A stretch of 64,000 nt of DNA from CAVVZJ01 sp963752755 (lineage in GTDB: Bacteria; Planctomycetota; Planctomycetia; Isosphaerales; Isosphaeraceae), in contig CAVVZJ010000001.1 of assembly GCA_963752755.1 (NCBI GenBank), forward strand, positions 2,604,001-2,668,000. Direction: 5' to 3'. This document shows positions 11,904 through 20,897 of this stretch, in pieces; the first letter of the stretch is position 1, and every line of letters starts with the position of its first letter. The translations under genes were made by a program, and so were the position numbers. Below the pieces are notes generated by a model. That model saw only the letters and a program-made list of their open reading frames with translations. It was not told the DNA's origin and searched no databases.

Positions 11904-13964
11904 TCAGCCGGGTGGGTCGGCGGGCAGGCACGGCTCAGGGCGTCGGCGGCCTTCTGACGGATCTCGCCCCGTTCGAGCAGTTCCTGCCAGTGCTTCAGGC
12001 CCTCACCCTCGGTCGGCTTCTCCGGGTCATACCCGAGGCGTCCGCCCGGTTCGAGATCGCCATGAGGTTCAGGATCGCCAGCTCGCGGACGCCGACATCC
12101 TTGTGCTCCAGCAGCTTGACGAGGTTCGCCTGGGTTTCCTTCTCCCGGGCCTCGGCCGGGGTGTAGCCGGCGAGCAGCTTCTCCACCAGATCGGCCCAGG
12201 CCACCGTGCCGCCGGCGATCCCCAGCTCGTCGTGAAGTTGCTGGGCGGGCGTGCCACCTCGGGCGAGGATCTCACGCATCGCCGCGATCGCCGCGCGGCG
12301 AACCAGAGCCGACTGTTCGTCCCCTTGCGTGTTGAACGCCCCGACGACCAGCGGCACCTGGCCGATCATCCCCAGCGCCTCGATCGCCAGCTTGCGCATC
12401 TCGGGGCGCTGATCGACGGTCGCCTCGACCAGACCGGTCAGCGGCGGCCGGTCCTCACCGAAGAAGCGAGCGAACTGCCGGCCGGTCTCCTGATCGACGA
12501 CCGGCGGGCTCGTCTCGGTGACCCACGCTGGCGGCGGGCTCGCCTTCTTTTCCTGAAAGCCGCCCTGGGCCGCGAACCGGACCGACTCCGACGTCTGGAG
12601 CGTCTCCGAGCCGACCGTCGAGGCGAGATCAGCGCCCCCTTCGGCCGCGTAGATCATCACGATCGGATCGGCCGCCTTGGGGGCACCGGGTGTCAGCCGA
12701 TTGATCCGTTCGAGACCCACGACGCCCCCGGCGGGCGGCACGACCGAGAGCACGGAGTTTCCCACGCTCACATCATACGGCTTCGGTGGCGCCGTGCCTC
12801 GCAACACGATGCGACCTTCCAGCAGTTCCAGGTTCGCCACCGCTTCCCCCTGAGGCGTCCGGAGCCGGACCGCCGCCCCCTTGACCAGCACGACCCGGCC
12901 GGCCCCCAGTTCGATCGGGTTGCGGAACGGGTCGAGGCCGATGAGCAGGTTGTCGGGCCGCAGCGCCGACTGCTGCGCAGCCCGTTCCCAGGGCGTCTCC
13001 TCCGTGCTGTCGCATCAGGAGAATCCCGTCACCCCCGGCCACCTTGCCGAGCGCGTCCTGAGGCAAGACGGCCGGCTGCGGCTCCGCCTTTACCGTCGGT
13101 GCCGCGTCGGCGTCCGGATTGGCCGCGCCTTTCCCCTCGGCTCCAACCGCCTCCGCGGGCATCGCCTCCGCTGGCTCCGTGGCACCGCCCACGCCCCTGC
13201 CCGCCTTCGGCAAGGACGTCGCCGCCTTGGCCGCGAGGCCCGGTTGCTCGCCCTCGCCCTTGGCACCTTCGGGGCCGGCAGGCTGGCCACGCACAAGGGG
13301 GCCAACCGCCTCCTTCTTGGCCTCCCCGGCGGGAGCCGGGGTGAGCTGCGCGACCGCCCCGGACGCTGGAGGTCCCTCGGCCGGCGGCAGCTTCTCGGGC
13401 GCCAGGCTCAGGTAGGTGGACCACGACAGCAGCACGATCAGGCCGACGACCGCCAGCGACGGCCCGTAGCGCTCCACCCACGACTGCCGGGGCGGCTCCG
13501 GCGGGGTCCACGGCGGCAAGGCCGCCGCCGGCTCCGTGACGCACGGCGCGGCGACGCGCAGTCCGATCCGGCCGCGCAGCCTCCCGCCCCTTGATCAGGC
13601 GGTACATCCGGTGCTTGGCCTCCGACGGCACCTTCGCCTTCTGCCCCAGCAGGCTGAGGATCTGGTGGACGCTCGCCGCCTCGGCCAGATGTACGTCTGA
13701 CTTCAGACAAATCTTCTCGTACTCCCCGACCTTCTCCGGCGGCAGCAGGTTGTCCAGGTACTCCGCCACCAGGTTCGGGTCGGACATCTCCGAGGTGCCC
13801 GTGTTGGGGACCGTCAATCGTCGCTGTCGCGTGACGCGATGAATCCGCTCGACCAGCTCCCGGGCAAACGTGCTCTCGTTAACCTGATGCCCGATCTGGC
13901 GGACCTCCGCCGCGGGCAACGTGTCGTCGAGCCAGGCCAGGAGGGTTCGCAAGGTCAAACGCAT
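11904..13964 (-). CDS. Membrane protein with HEAT-like C-terminal region (frameshifted)
   Basis: About 685 residues. The N-terminus (MRLTLRTLLAWLDDTLPAAE) through about residue 130 resembles the cytoplasmic anti-sigma-like N-domain seen in planctomycete membrane proteins (LVAEYLDNLLPPEKVGEYE). One transmembrane helix follows (SLAVVGLIVLLSWSTYL), then an Ala/Pro/Lys-rich linker of about 130 residues. A FecR-like beta section follows (VVLVKGAAVRLRTPQGEAVANL), and alpha-helical HEAT-like repeats complete it (EMRKLAIEALGMIGQVPLVV, GVRELAILNLMAISNR). The start at 13964 has GGAG nine bases upstream. Frameshifts are near 13560, 12995 and 12035; after the last the protein reads GYDPEKPTEGEGLKHW and stops at 11904. 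A scaffold or signalling role is a guess. Confidence 0.65.
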
Positions 13965-13996
13965 TTGGGGAAACTCCGGCAAAACAACCCCGAGGA

Positions 13997-14017
13997 AAAG
14001 GCCCCGCTCGGGCCCTT
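13997..14017 (-). terminator. Rho-independent terminator of the GT-C-like gene
   Basis: On the minus strand a GC-rich hairpin (AAAGGGCCC ... GGGGCC) is followed by TTTT. It lies directly behind the stop of the gene at 14025 and before the start at 13964, so it should separate the two transcripts. Confidence 0.6.
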
Positions 14018-14024
14018 TCTCTTG

Positions 14025-16317
14025 TTAGTGCCGCCCCGAGACCGAATCCGTCGATTTTTTTTCCGGATGGAACCGGTAGATCTTCATCTCCGGGTCCGGC
14101 GGCACGACACCATGGACTGGCGTAAAGAGTTCCGGATGAGCCTCGGCCCAGACCCGTTCGATCGGAAATTGCTGCGAATCCGCGATGTTGAACGGCCCAT
14201 CCTCCGGCTTCGCCCGCGCCACGACCAGCAGATCGACGCCCGCCCTTCGCAGGTTCTCCAGCCAGGCCCGCTGATCGGGATGGATGCGGTCCCAGCCCGG
14301 CCGTGGCGTGTCCCAGAGCGCGGGTCTCCCCGTTCGGGGGCCGTGGCGATGGTAGTCGTGCATCAGCCAGGCCGGCTGGTCGTCCACATTCACGTACAGG
14401 ACATCGTTCCGCAAATCCTTGCCAAAGAGGTAGTAAGGGATATTCGTCCCGGCGTAGGCGACCCGCGCGGGGTGGCGGCGGGTCGCGACGTCCAGGGCAT
14501 TCCAGGCCGGGTAATACTCCCGGAACCGCGGGAAGACCAGTTCCGATGGACGCGTGCCCAGAACCGCGAAGGCCCCGAACTCCAGCACGACCCCCGCCGT
14601 CGCCACCAGCGCCAGCGTCGTAGCCGCCGCCGTCGCGAACCGCCAGGGCCGCGACGTCCGGACCGCTCGCGCCCAGAGCCCAGGCCGCCCCCAGAGCCCA
14701 GGCTCCCAGCGCCAGCTTGCTCGCCAGCACGACCAGCACGACCAGCCGCTCGGACGTCGTGCTTCCCCAGGCCCCCGATTCCATCCCGAGCTTGATCGCC
14801 GCCGATGGAGTCGGCAACTCCTGAAGCACGTCCGGCACGCTCGGCAAGACCGCGTGCAGGCTGAAACGCTGCCCGAACGGCCATTCCTGGCCCGTGAACA
14901 GATGCACGACCAGCAATCCCAGACCCAGCCAACGCCAGCCACGCCCCCGGTCGAAGAGCCGCCCCAGCGGCACGACCGCCAGCCCGATCCCCTGGAGCAT
15001 GAATCGCTGTTGCGTCCGGTACGGGATCACCAGCCAGTACAGCGCCACATTCGCCACCGCCAGCCCCGCGGCGACCCAGACCCAGCGATCCAGCGCCAGA
15101 CGCTCCCGCGACCCGATCGCCCAGGCTCCGCCCACCGCCGCCAGCCAGACCAGCATCAGACGCGGGTCCAGCACCATCGCCACGATATCCACCATCGCCG
15201 ACCAGTACGACCTCGGGATGTAGAACGGGCTGTTCCGCATCGCCGACGTCGGGAACCAGCCCCGTAGCACCACCCGATCGGCGACCTCCAGGTGCATCGG
15301 ATACAGCGGGTTGCCCGTCAGCCACCAGTTCCGCCCGAACCAGAAACCCGTCATCACCAGGCACGACGCCCCCAGCGCCGCCAGTTGACCGACCTTCGCC
15401 CGCCCTGATCCCTTCCGGAGGAGCACGAGCAGCACCCCGCCGGCCAGCAGTACCGGCACGAACACCGTCCCGGTCGGCTTCGTCCCCCACGCCCCACCCG
15501 CCGCCAGGCCCGCCAGCACCAGCGAGCCGACCCCGTCGTCACCCAGACCGAAACGCAGCAGGAAATAGGCGGACAGCAGGTAGCCCGCCACGAAGATCGT
15601 GTCCACGTTCGGCTCGAACGAGAAGAGCACGAACGGAATGCACGTCACGAACCACGCCACCGCCACCAGCGCCGCCGACGCGCCCACCCCCAGCCGCCTC
15701 GCCAGGCCAAGAGCCGTCGCCGCCACCAGCAGCAGGAACGGCGCCTGCCCGATCCGTGCCAGCCGATCCCCGCCCCAGCCGACCAACAGCCAGGTGAACC
15801 ACACGTCCCCGTTCGCCGGGAAGTACGGCGCCGCCGACTCCCCGAACGGCGACGCGATCAGGTTCAAGGCCCCCTCCTTCCACCACCGCACCGCGAAGTA
15901 CAGGTGATAGATCGGCCCGTCGCTGACCACCTTCACCGGCAAGAGCAACGACGGCAGCCCGAACGTCAGACACGCCCAGATCGTCAGCCCCACCGCCAGC
16001 GTCGCCGGCGCATCCCAGCCTTCCCCTCCGGTCTTCGACGCCGACACCGCCTCCCCCGCCTCCGGCCGTGCCAGCCGGAAGAGACCCGCCAGCAGCAGGC
16101 CACCGCACGCCCAGGCCAGCAACGGCCCTCGCTGCAAGGCGCCGGCGACCCCCAGCACCTGCATCCCGAGCGTCTCCCACGCCCAGGCTAGCAGCGCCGC
16201 CGCCAGCATCCTCGGCCAGCCCCGCTCCTGCCGGAACGCAAACCGCGCCCCCCAGTAGCCGACCCCCGCCAGCGGCGCATTCAACAGGATCGTCCAGAGC
16301 AAGCCCGCTCCCATCAC
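14025..16317 (-). CDS. Multispanning membrane protein, GT-C glycosyltransferase-like
   Basis: About 763 residues with roughly twelve hydrophobic helices in the first 600 residues and a soluble C-terminal domain. An early extracytoplasmic loop carries SDGPIYHLYFAVRWWKEG, comparable with the acidic first-loop motif of lipid-linked-sugar GT-C transferases. The C-terminal part (PAWNALDVATRRHPARVAYA, then LFGKDLRNDVLYVNVDD) looks like the periplasmic domain of such proteins. One frameshift lies near 14640: the C-terminus continues in the frame containing PFNIADSQQFPIERVWAE and ends at 14025. The start (GTG 16317 or ATG 16314) is preceded by a purine-rich GGGAGG. A role in transferring sugars from a polyprenyl carrier to an envelope glycan or protein is inferred from topology only. 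Confidence 0.65.
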
Positions 16318-16544
16318 CCCTCCCGCTCCAGCCCTCCCCGCTCCACCGCCATTCTACCCGTCCCTGGAAGATTCTCTCCGCCTCGAATCTCCTCCACAAC
16401 CATCCCCGCCGGGTTGTCGGTCGGGTACGTCGAATCCGCGACGACGCACCCGAACTCCGGGTCGTGGACGAGCCCGTTTTCTCTCGACGGCTTCCCGGCG
16501 GGACCGTCCATCGACACGAGCCGAGCGTCGAGGCCCCACGAAAC

Positions 16545-16582
16545 AGCCCCGCCGGACCCTACGGTGGTGGTCCGACGGGGCT
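16545..16582 (-). terminator. Hairpin terminator behind the PEP-CTERM gene
   Basis: Arms AGCCCCGCCGGACC and GGTCCGACGGGGCT pair with one mismatch and begin 28 bases after the stop codon of the gene ending at 16610. On the minus strand the sequence after the stem is only weakly T-rich (GTTTCGT). The remaining spacer up to 16317 holds no other gene I can see. Confidence 0.5.
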
Positions 16583-16609
16583 TGTCATCTTGCGATCGAA
16601 CGCCGGTCG

Positions 16610-17365
16610 TCAGGCCGCGGCCTTCGCCCTCCGACAACGCCAGGCGTAGCCGAGGCCCATCAAGCAGGCGAGGCCGCTGGTCAGCAGCGTCGAGGGCTCG
16701 GGGACGACGGCGTCGGCGATCGTGAATACCTCCATTGTCCCGAGGTCGAGCTGATGAAACCCCCCCGAATACGGGGAGCCCGTGATGTCGTCCCCGAAAG
16801 CCGTCGTTCCATAAGTATAGTTTTCCGCCCTTCCGACGTTGAGTGAAAAACCCACCGACAGGTCGTAGCCGCCACCGAACGTCGGCCCCAGAATGGTCGA
16901 GTCGTACGTCTGGTACTTGCCGTCATTCCCGTTGGGGTCCGTGGAGAGCTTCTGCCGCTGGATGTCCCCACTCGTCAGGTTGAACAGGAAGGCCGTTCGC
17001 TCGGCGTCCGCGGACGTGATGTTGTAGCTACCACTGCTGCTCCAGCTCTGGGGGTCATAGCCGCCGATGATCTGATGGGTGTTCCCCTGCGTCGCGAGCA
17101 ACTCGATCACCACGAAGGTCCGCCCCTTGCCGTCAACAGCCGTGTGAAAGTCCGTGGCGGTCTTCCCGTCGCCCGCGGTGTGCGAGAAGATCTTGGTCAG
17201 GGTCAGCGACCCTTCTCCCAGCCAGCCTTCCAGTTGGTTCAGGTCGGAGGCGTTGACCAGGGAGGACGTTCCGATGATCTCCGCCCTCGTCGGCTCCGCG
17301 GCCCCGAACATCAAGCCCAGCACCGCCACGAGCATCGCCGCGTTTTGCCTCGTTGACTTTTTCAC
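16610..17365 (-). CDS. PEP-CTERM anchored protein with a TLDc-like domain
   Basis: 251 residues, intact. GTG start at 17365 with AGGAG upstream; a signal peptide (MKKSTRQNAAMLVAVLGLMF) ends near AEPTRA. The core, about residues 45-220, has the order of features typical of TLDc domains: LTLTKIFSHTAGDG, FHTAVDGKGRTFVVIE, IIGGYDPQSWSSSGSY, then TAFLFNLTSG. The C-terminus is a classic PEP-CTERM sorting signal: VPEPSTLL, a hydrophobic helix, then WRCRRAK. The mature protein should be exported, processed by an exosortase and displayed at the cell surface. No exosortase gene is in the window. TLDc domains are best known from eukaryotic oxidation-resistance proteins; what a surface-displayed version does is unknown. 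Confidence 0.75.
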   Translation of the reverse strand: MKKSTRQNAAMLVAVLGLMFGAAEPTRAEIIGTSSLVNASDLNQLEGWLGEGSLTLTKIFSHTAGDGKTATDFHTAVDGKGRTFVVIELLATQGNTHQIIGGYDPQSWSSSGSYNITSADAERTAFLFNLTSGDIQRQKLSTDPNGNDGKYQTYDSTILGPTFGGGYDLSVGFSLNVGRAENYTYGTTAFGDDITGSPYSGGFHQLDLGTMEVFTIADAVVPEPSTLLTSGLACLMGLGYAWRCRRAKAAA

Positions 17366-17783
17366 GTTTTCTTCTCCTCTTTTGTCCTCAATCCGAAAGC
17401 GATCTCCTTCACTCGCATGTCCGCCATTGGTATTTCAGGGGAGGAACGGACAAAGTTGAACGGTCGTCACCGAGATTACTGTCTGAACAGCTGAGTGCAA
17501 GAAAAAGAGTAGATTTCTCGTTTTTTTTGCCTGCCAGAAACAGCGTAACTCGTTGCCTGCCAGTAACCGAGTGGAACTCGCCCTGATTCGTTCCGAGAAT
17601 CCGCGTGGCAACGCGGACCGGACGGCCGCGCCGCGGAGATCCCGCCATCTTGGCCCACCCCCCGTCCCCGACTCCCGGTGAGCCCTCACTCCCTCCCAGT
17701 CCCCGCCTTGTTCACCGCTCACGCCCGACCCACTATCATCCGGAAGCTCCCATCCCGTTCCCGACCCATTCCCCGAGGCCCCC
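17366..17783. other. Intergenic region between divergent genes
   Basis: About 400 bases between the PEP-CTERM gene and the ROK kinase. It holds a tandem pair of about 27 bp, TTGCCTGCCAG ... AACTCG, at 17527-17580, next to a T8 run. The region presumably carries both promoters. I could not fit a convincing -35/-10 pair, nor a GG-N10-GC sigma-54 site in the CTGGCAGGCAA repeats. Confidence 0.4.
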
Positions 17784-18753
17784 GTGTCCGAACCCCTCCT
17801 TCCTCGGCATCGAGATCGGCGGCACCAAGCTCCAGCTCGGACTCGGCCACGGCGACGGCACGATCCTCGCCCTGACCCGACTCGACGTCGCCCCGACCGC
17901 CGGCGCCCCGGCCATCCGCGACCAGATCGCCACCGCCGTTGGCCCCTTGCTCGACCGCGTCGGCCGCTCCCGGATCGATGCCGCGGCCATCGGCTTCGGC
18001 GGCCCGGTCGACTCCGAACGTGGTCGCGTCACCGTCTCCCACCACGTCCCCGGCTGGTCCGACTTCCCCCTCGTCGACTGGCTCCGCGACCTCCTCCACA
18101 ACGACCTGGTCGCCCTCCACAACGACGCCGACACCGCCGCCCTCGGCGAGGCCCGCTTCGGCGCCGGGGCCGGCTTCTCACCCGTCCTCTACGTCAACAG
18201 CGGCAGCGGCATCGGCGGTGGCCTGATCGTCGATGGCCGGATCTACCGCGGTTCCGGCTCCGGCGCCCTCGAAATCGGCCACCTCTGGATCGAGCCCCCC
18301 ACTTCCGACCGCCCCGGCTCCACCCTCGAATCCCTCGCCTCCGGCTGGTCGATCGCCCGCCAGGCCCGCGACCTCGCCGCCTCCCGCCCCCTTCCCGACT
18401 CATCCCCCCTGCTCCGCCTCGCCGATGGCCGCCCCGACCTCATCGACACCCCCCTCGTCTTCCAGGCCGCCGCCCTCGGCGACCCCGACGCCCTTTCCGT
18501 CCTCGACCGCGCCACGACCGCCTTCGCCCAGGCCCTCGCCCACGCCGTCACCCTCCTCGCCCCCCGCCGCCTGATCCTCGGCGGCGGCGTCTCCCTCGCC
18601 TCCCCCGACCTCTGGCTCTCCCCCATCGCCCGCCACCTCGACCGCCTCGTCTTCCCCCCCTTCCTCGGCACCTTCGACCTCCTCCCCGCCTCCCTCGGCG
18701 AGCTCGTCGTCCTCCACGGCTCCCTCGCCCTCGCCCGCGACCTCCTCGCTTGA
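17784..18753 (+). CDS. ROK family sugar kinase
   Basis: About 322 residues. ROK proteins are ATP-dependent hexose kinases or sugar-responsive regulators; there is no N-terminal helix-turn-helix here, so this is of the kinase type. Motifs: IEIGGTK (phosphate loop), GFGGPVDSERG, HNDADTAALGEARFGAG, NSGSGIGGG and GALEIGHLWI. The cysteine-rich zinc motif (CxCGxxGC) that follows this point in many ROK kinases is absent; the sequence goes straight to GSTLESLASG. The best start is GTG at 17784 (MSEPL), which requires one extra C near 17797 to join the conserved FLGIEIGGTK frame. Without that correction the frame is open from 17605, but with a low-complexity N-terminus. It is a single-gene unit. Confidence 0.8.
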
Positions 18754-18771
18754 TTCCCGAACCATCCCGTC

Positions 18772-18868
18772 GGGTGCGTCACGTCTTCGACGCACCAAGA
18801 CGACTTCGAAGACGCACCAAGACGCCGGGCATTTCCCAGACGGTGCGTCGTCGAAGACTCGACCCACC
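18772..18868. repeat. Cluster of GGTGCGTC inverted repeats
   Basis: Four short copies of GGTGCGTC or its complement alternate in orientation (18773, 18787, 18806, 18842). The last forms an imperfect hairpin, GGTGCGTCG ... CGACCCACC. A related sequence with GACGACGCACCCGAA lies at about 16430-16455. It looks like a dispersed extragenic repeat and may also act as the ROK gene's transcript end. The 226-bp spacer holds nothing else. Confidence 0.5.
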
Positions 18869-18979
18869 CTACCATCTGTGGTGGTAAGTCGTCGGGAACT
18901 CGATGCACCCTGGAAACCAAAGGCGCGGCCCGGTCACGGCTCCGCCCGCATTGACCAGGAAGCCGGATTCAAGGGCAGT

Positions 18980-19576
18980 TCAACGTGATTTCCGATTGAT
19001 GCCTTCGATGAGTTTCGCGGCCTTCAGGACGATCCGCCGCGCCGCATGCTCATGCATCCCGGTCTGCTCGGCGATCTGCTGGAAGGTAAGGCCTTGCACC
19101 CGAAGGTCGATCACGCGTGCCTCTGGAACCGACAGGTGAGTGGTCAGATATTCGTAGACTTCTTGAGCGACCAACTCTTGACTCGGCGAGGGTTCCCGTG
19201 TCACCCCCGCAGGATCGCTGGCGAACTGGCGCCGCCAGGACCAGTCCTCCGCCCTACGACTCACGGCCTCCTCGCGGGTCCGATCACGATCGTACTCTCG
19301 GATGATCTTATTCTCGACCATTCCCGCTAGAAATGCCTCCAGATGCTCTGGGCTATCAAACCGGAGCGTTCCCTCGTCGGCAGCTTCAAGAAAGCTCTTC
19401 CAGACCGCCTGCACGAAGTCCATCGAATCGAACCGGGATTGCAACGATCGTGGCAATCGACGTCGAACCAGGATCCGTAATTCATTCCCGAACTGATGGA
19501 CGAGCTCGCTGATCGCGGCTCTGTCGCCCCCCCGGAATCTTTCCATCAGCTCTGTAAATTTTGCTCGATCGCTCAT
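18980..19576 (-). CDS. ECF-type RNA polymerase sigma factor
   Basis: 198 residues, intact. Region 2 is at about residues 10-85 (FRGGDRAAISELVHQFGNEL; RFDSMDFVQAVWKSFLEA) and region 4 at about 140-190 (VPEARVIDLRVQGLTFQQIA, then EQTGMHEHAARRIV, a helix-turn-helix). The DSMDFVQAVW wording is typical of ECF groups expanded in planctomycetes. It directs RNA polymerase to a dedicated promoter set. No anti-sigma gene lies next to it; many planctomycete ECFs are instead coupled to protein kinases or act as orphans. Confidence 0.85.
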   Translation of the reverse strand: MSDRAKFTELMERFRGGDRAAISELVHQFGNELRILVRRRLPRSLQSRFDSMDFVQAVWKSFLEAADEGTLRFDSPEHLEAFLAGMVENKIIREYDRDRTREEAVSRRAEDWSWRRQFASDPAGVTREPSPSQELVAQEVYEYLTTHLSVPEARVIDLRVQGLTFQQIAEQTGMHEHAARRIVLKAAKLIEGINRKSR

Positions 19577-19938
19577 AAATTATGTAGGCCAAGGATCTTG
19601 ACACCCTTGGGATTTGTGCTTGATCTGGTGGAAGTCTGCCCCAGGTGCTGGAACCAAGGTCGCCGTTGAGCCGGCGTTTGGGGGAGGCCGGAGTCTCGAA
19701 TGCGACGATAGCTTCGCGGGCCCCGAGGTCTTGATGCTGAGGTCCACACCGCCTCAAAACGACTTTACACGACCGATCGATTGGCCCTGCAGTAGTTTGC
19801 CAAATTCGGCACAGCAGTGCCAATCACGTTTTTAGGAAACGCTTGACCGTCTCCCGGATTTCCAGCAGGTGGTGATGCGGGCCGATTCTCGACCCGCCCA
19901 CCTCCGTTTGTCACATGATCGCCCTGAGTCGGCGCTTT
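19577..19938. other. Intergenic region upstream of the sigma factor gene
   Basis: About 360 bases with no convincing coding sequence on either strand. It must hold the promoter of the sigma factor gene, but I could not identify one with confidence. Confidence 0.4.
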
Positions 19939-20054
19939 TAGAGCGGTTCCCGCATGCGTGGAGAGCCGGCCAGCCGGAGGCGGCTGGCTCACAATTCTTG
20001 TGGCACAGCCGCCCCCGGCTGTGATCCTCGACGACCGAACGAAATCCGCTCTAA
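19939..20054. repeat. MITE-like element of 116 bp with 9-bp terminal inverted repeats and two internal hairpins
   Basis: The segment is bounded by TTAGAGCGG (19939-19947) and its perfect complement CCGCTCTAA (20046-20054). Inside are two strong hairpins: CCAGCCG-GAGG-CGGCTGG within 19964-19990, and CACAGCCG-CCCC-CGGCTGTG at 20004-20023. It encodes nothing. The right end supplies the TAG stop codon of the small membrane protein on the minus strand. This is a non-autonomous or REP-like repeat by structure; no target duplication is obvious. Confidence 0.55.
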
Positions 20055-20332
20055 CTTGGGCCCGTGTGTCCGATCACCACTTTCAGCAAACCAGCCGAAA
20101 GCAGGAGGGCCACCCAGATCGACCACCAAGGGATCCAGCCGCAGGAGGCCGCAACGATTGCAGCGACCACCAACACTTCTGGAGAGAGGCGGCCGACCTG
20201 GACCACTCCGCTTGGGGAAAAGGGAAAGTTTGGCGAACCCGACGAGGGCGGGTTGCCTTCCCAGACCTGCGGAATCGTCGGCCTGCTCGCCGAAATCTTC
20301 CTGACAGGGCCTCGCTCATGATCTAAACTCAT
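20051..20332 (-). CDS. Small membrane protein (93 aa), unknown
   Basis: The product begins MSLDHERGPVRKISASR and ends with two adjacent hydrophobic helices, VLVVAAIVAASCGWIPWW and SIWVALLLSAGLLKVVIG. The start at 20332 has GGGAG seven bases upstream; an earlier ATG at 20347 has none. The stop codon lies inside the terminal repeat of the adjacent MITE-like element, so the original C-terminus may have been altered. The family is not recognised. Confidence 0.5.
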   Translation of the reverse strand: MSLDHERGPVRKISASRPTIPQVWEGNPPSSGSPNFPFSPSGVVQVGRLSPEVLVVAAIVAASCGWIPWWSIWVALLLSAGLLKVVIGHTGPS

Positions 20333-20897
20333 CACGTGGTCTCCCATTTCCGGCCCCGCGTCGGAGTGCCAATCGCGAGCGGGATCGGATCAGACGGTTG
20401 GGCCACATCGGAGAGCCCGGGAATGACCCGGGCTCTTCGCTTTTTCGGCCAGAGGTTCAGGACAACGCTGTCCTTCCTCAAGAGCACCAGTCCAAATCTC
20501 TAGTCGAGACACGGGTTCAGCAAGAGCCCGACTCCAGAAGAAAGTCTTCCTCGATGCTCTCGAAAGAAATCTAGTTCATGACAGCTTGGCCTGGCAACAA
20601 ATGCCGGATTTTCCCAATTTACTCTTCACTAGTTACCCGAGAGGCGCCCAAACGCCGCCAAATCTCGATTTTTTTAAATTCCAAAGAGCGTTCGACTTAC
20701 GGCGAAAGAGCCGCATTTCCATCCGAATTGGCAAGGAGGATGGCAATTATCTCGGCAACGCATGCCACCCGCCGCCCCCTCCCGTTCCCGTTTTCTTTCC
20801 GGATCGTGCGATAATCTCCGCCCCCAGTCCCGATAACTCTCAAGATCGGCTCGACGACGAGCCCCCTCCTCCCGACGCCGCACCCGGAGACAGCGCC
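20333..20897. other. Intergenic region, 565 bp
   Basis: Apart from a strong plus-strand terminator at 20412-20445, nothing is recognisable. The stretch at 20580-20760 is noticeably less GC-rich than its surroundings and may include the promoter of the downstream gene. Confidence 0.35.
20412..20445 (+). terminator. Orphan rho-independent terminator
   Basis: A perfect 10-bp stem, AGAGCCCGGG / CCCGGGCTCT, with a 5-base loop is followed by TCGCTTTTT. It is oriented for plus-strand transcription, yet no plus-strand gene ends upstream. The 1.6-kb stretch from 18754 has no annotated plus-strand CDS, so a small RNA in about 20340-20445 is possible. Confidence 0.6.

Noticed and set aside
17527..17580. 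Sigma-54 promoter upstream of the PEP-CTERM gene
   Set aside because: The CTGGCAGGCAA repeats look suggestive, but the GG-N10-GC spacing is not met.
17605..17783. ROK kinase starting at the first ATG of the open frame
   Set aside because: The extra N-terminus is Pro/His-rich and unlike the family, while GTG 17784 gives a normal start if one base is corrected.
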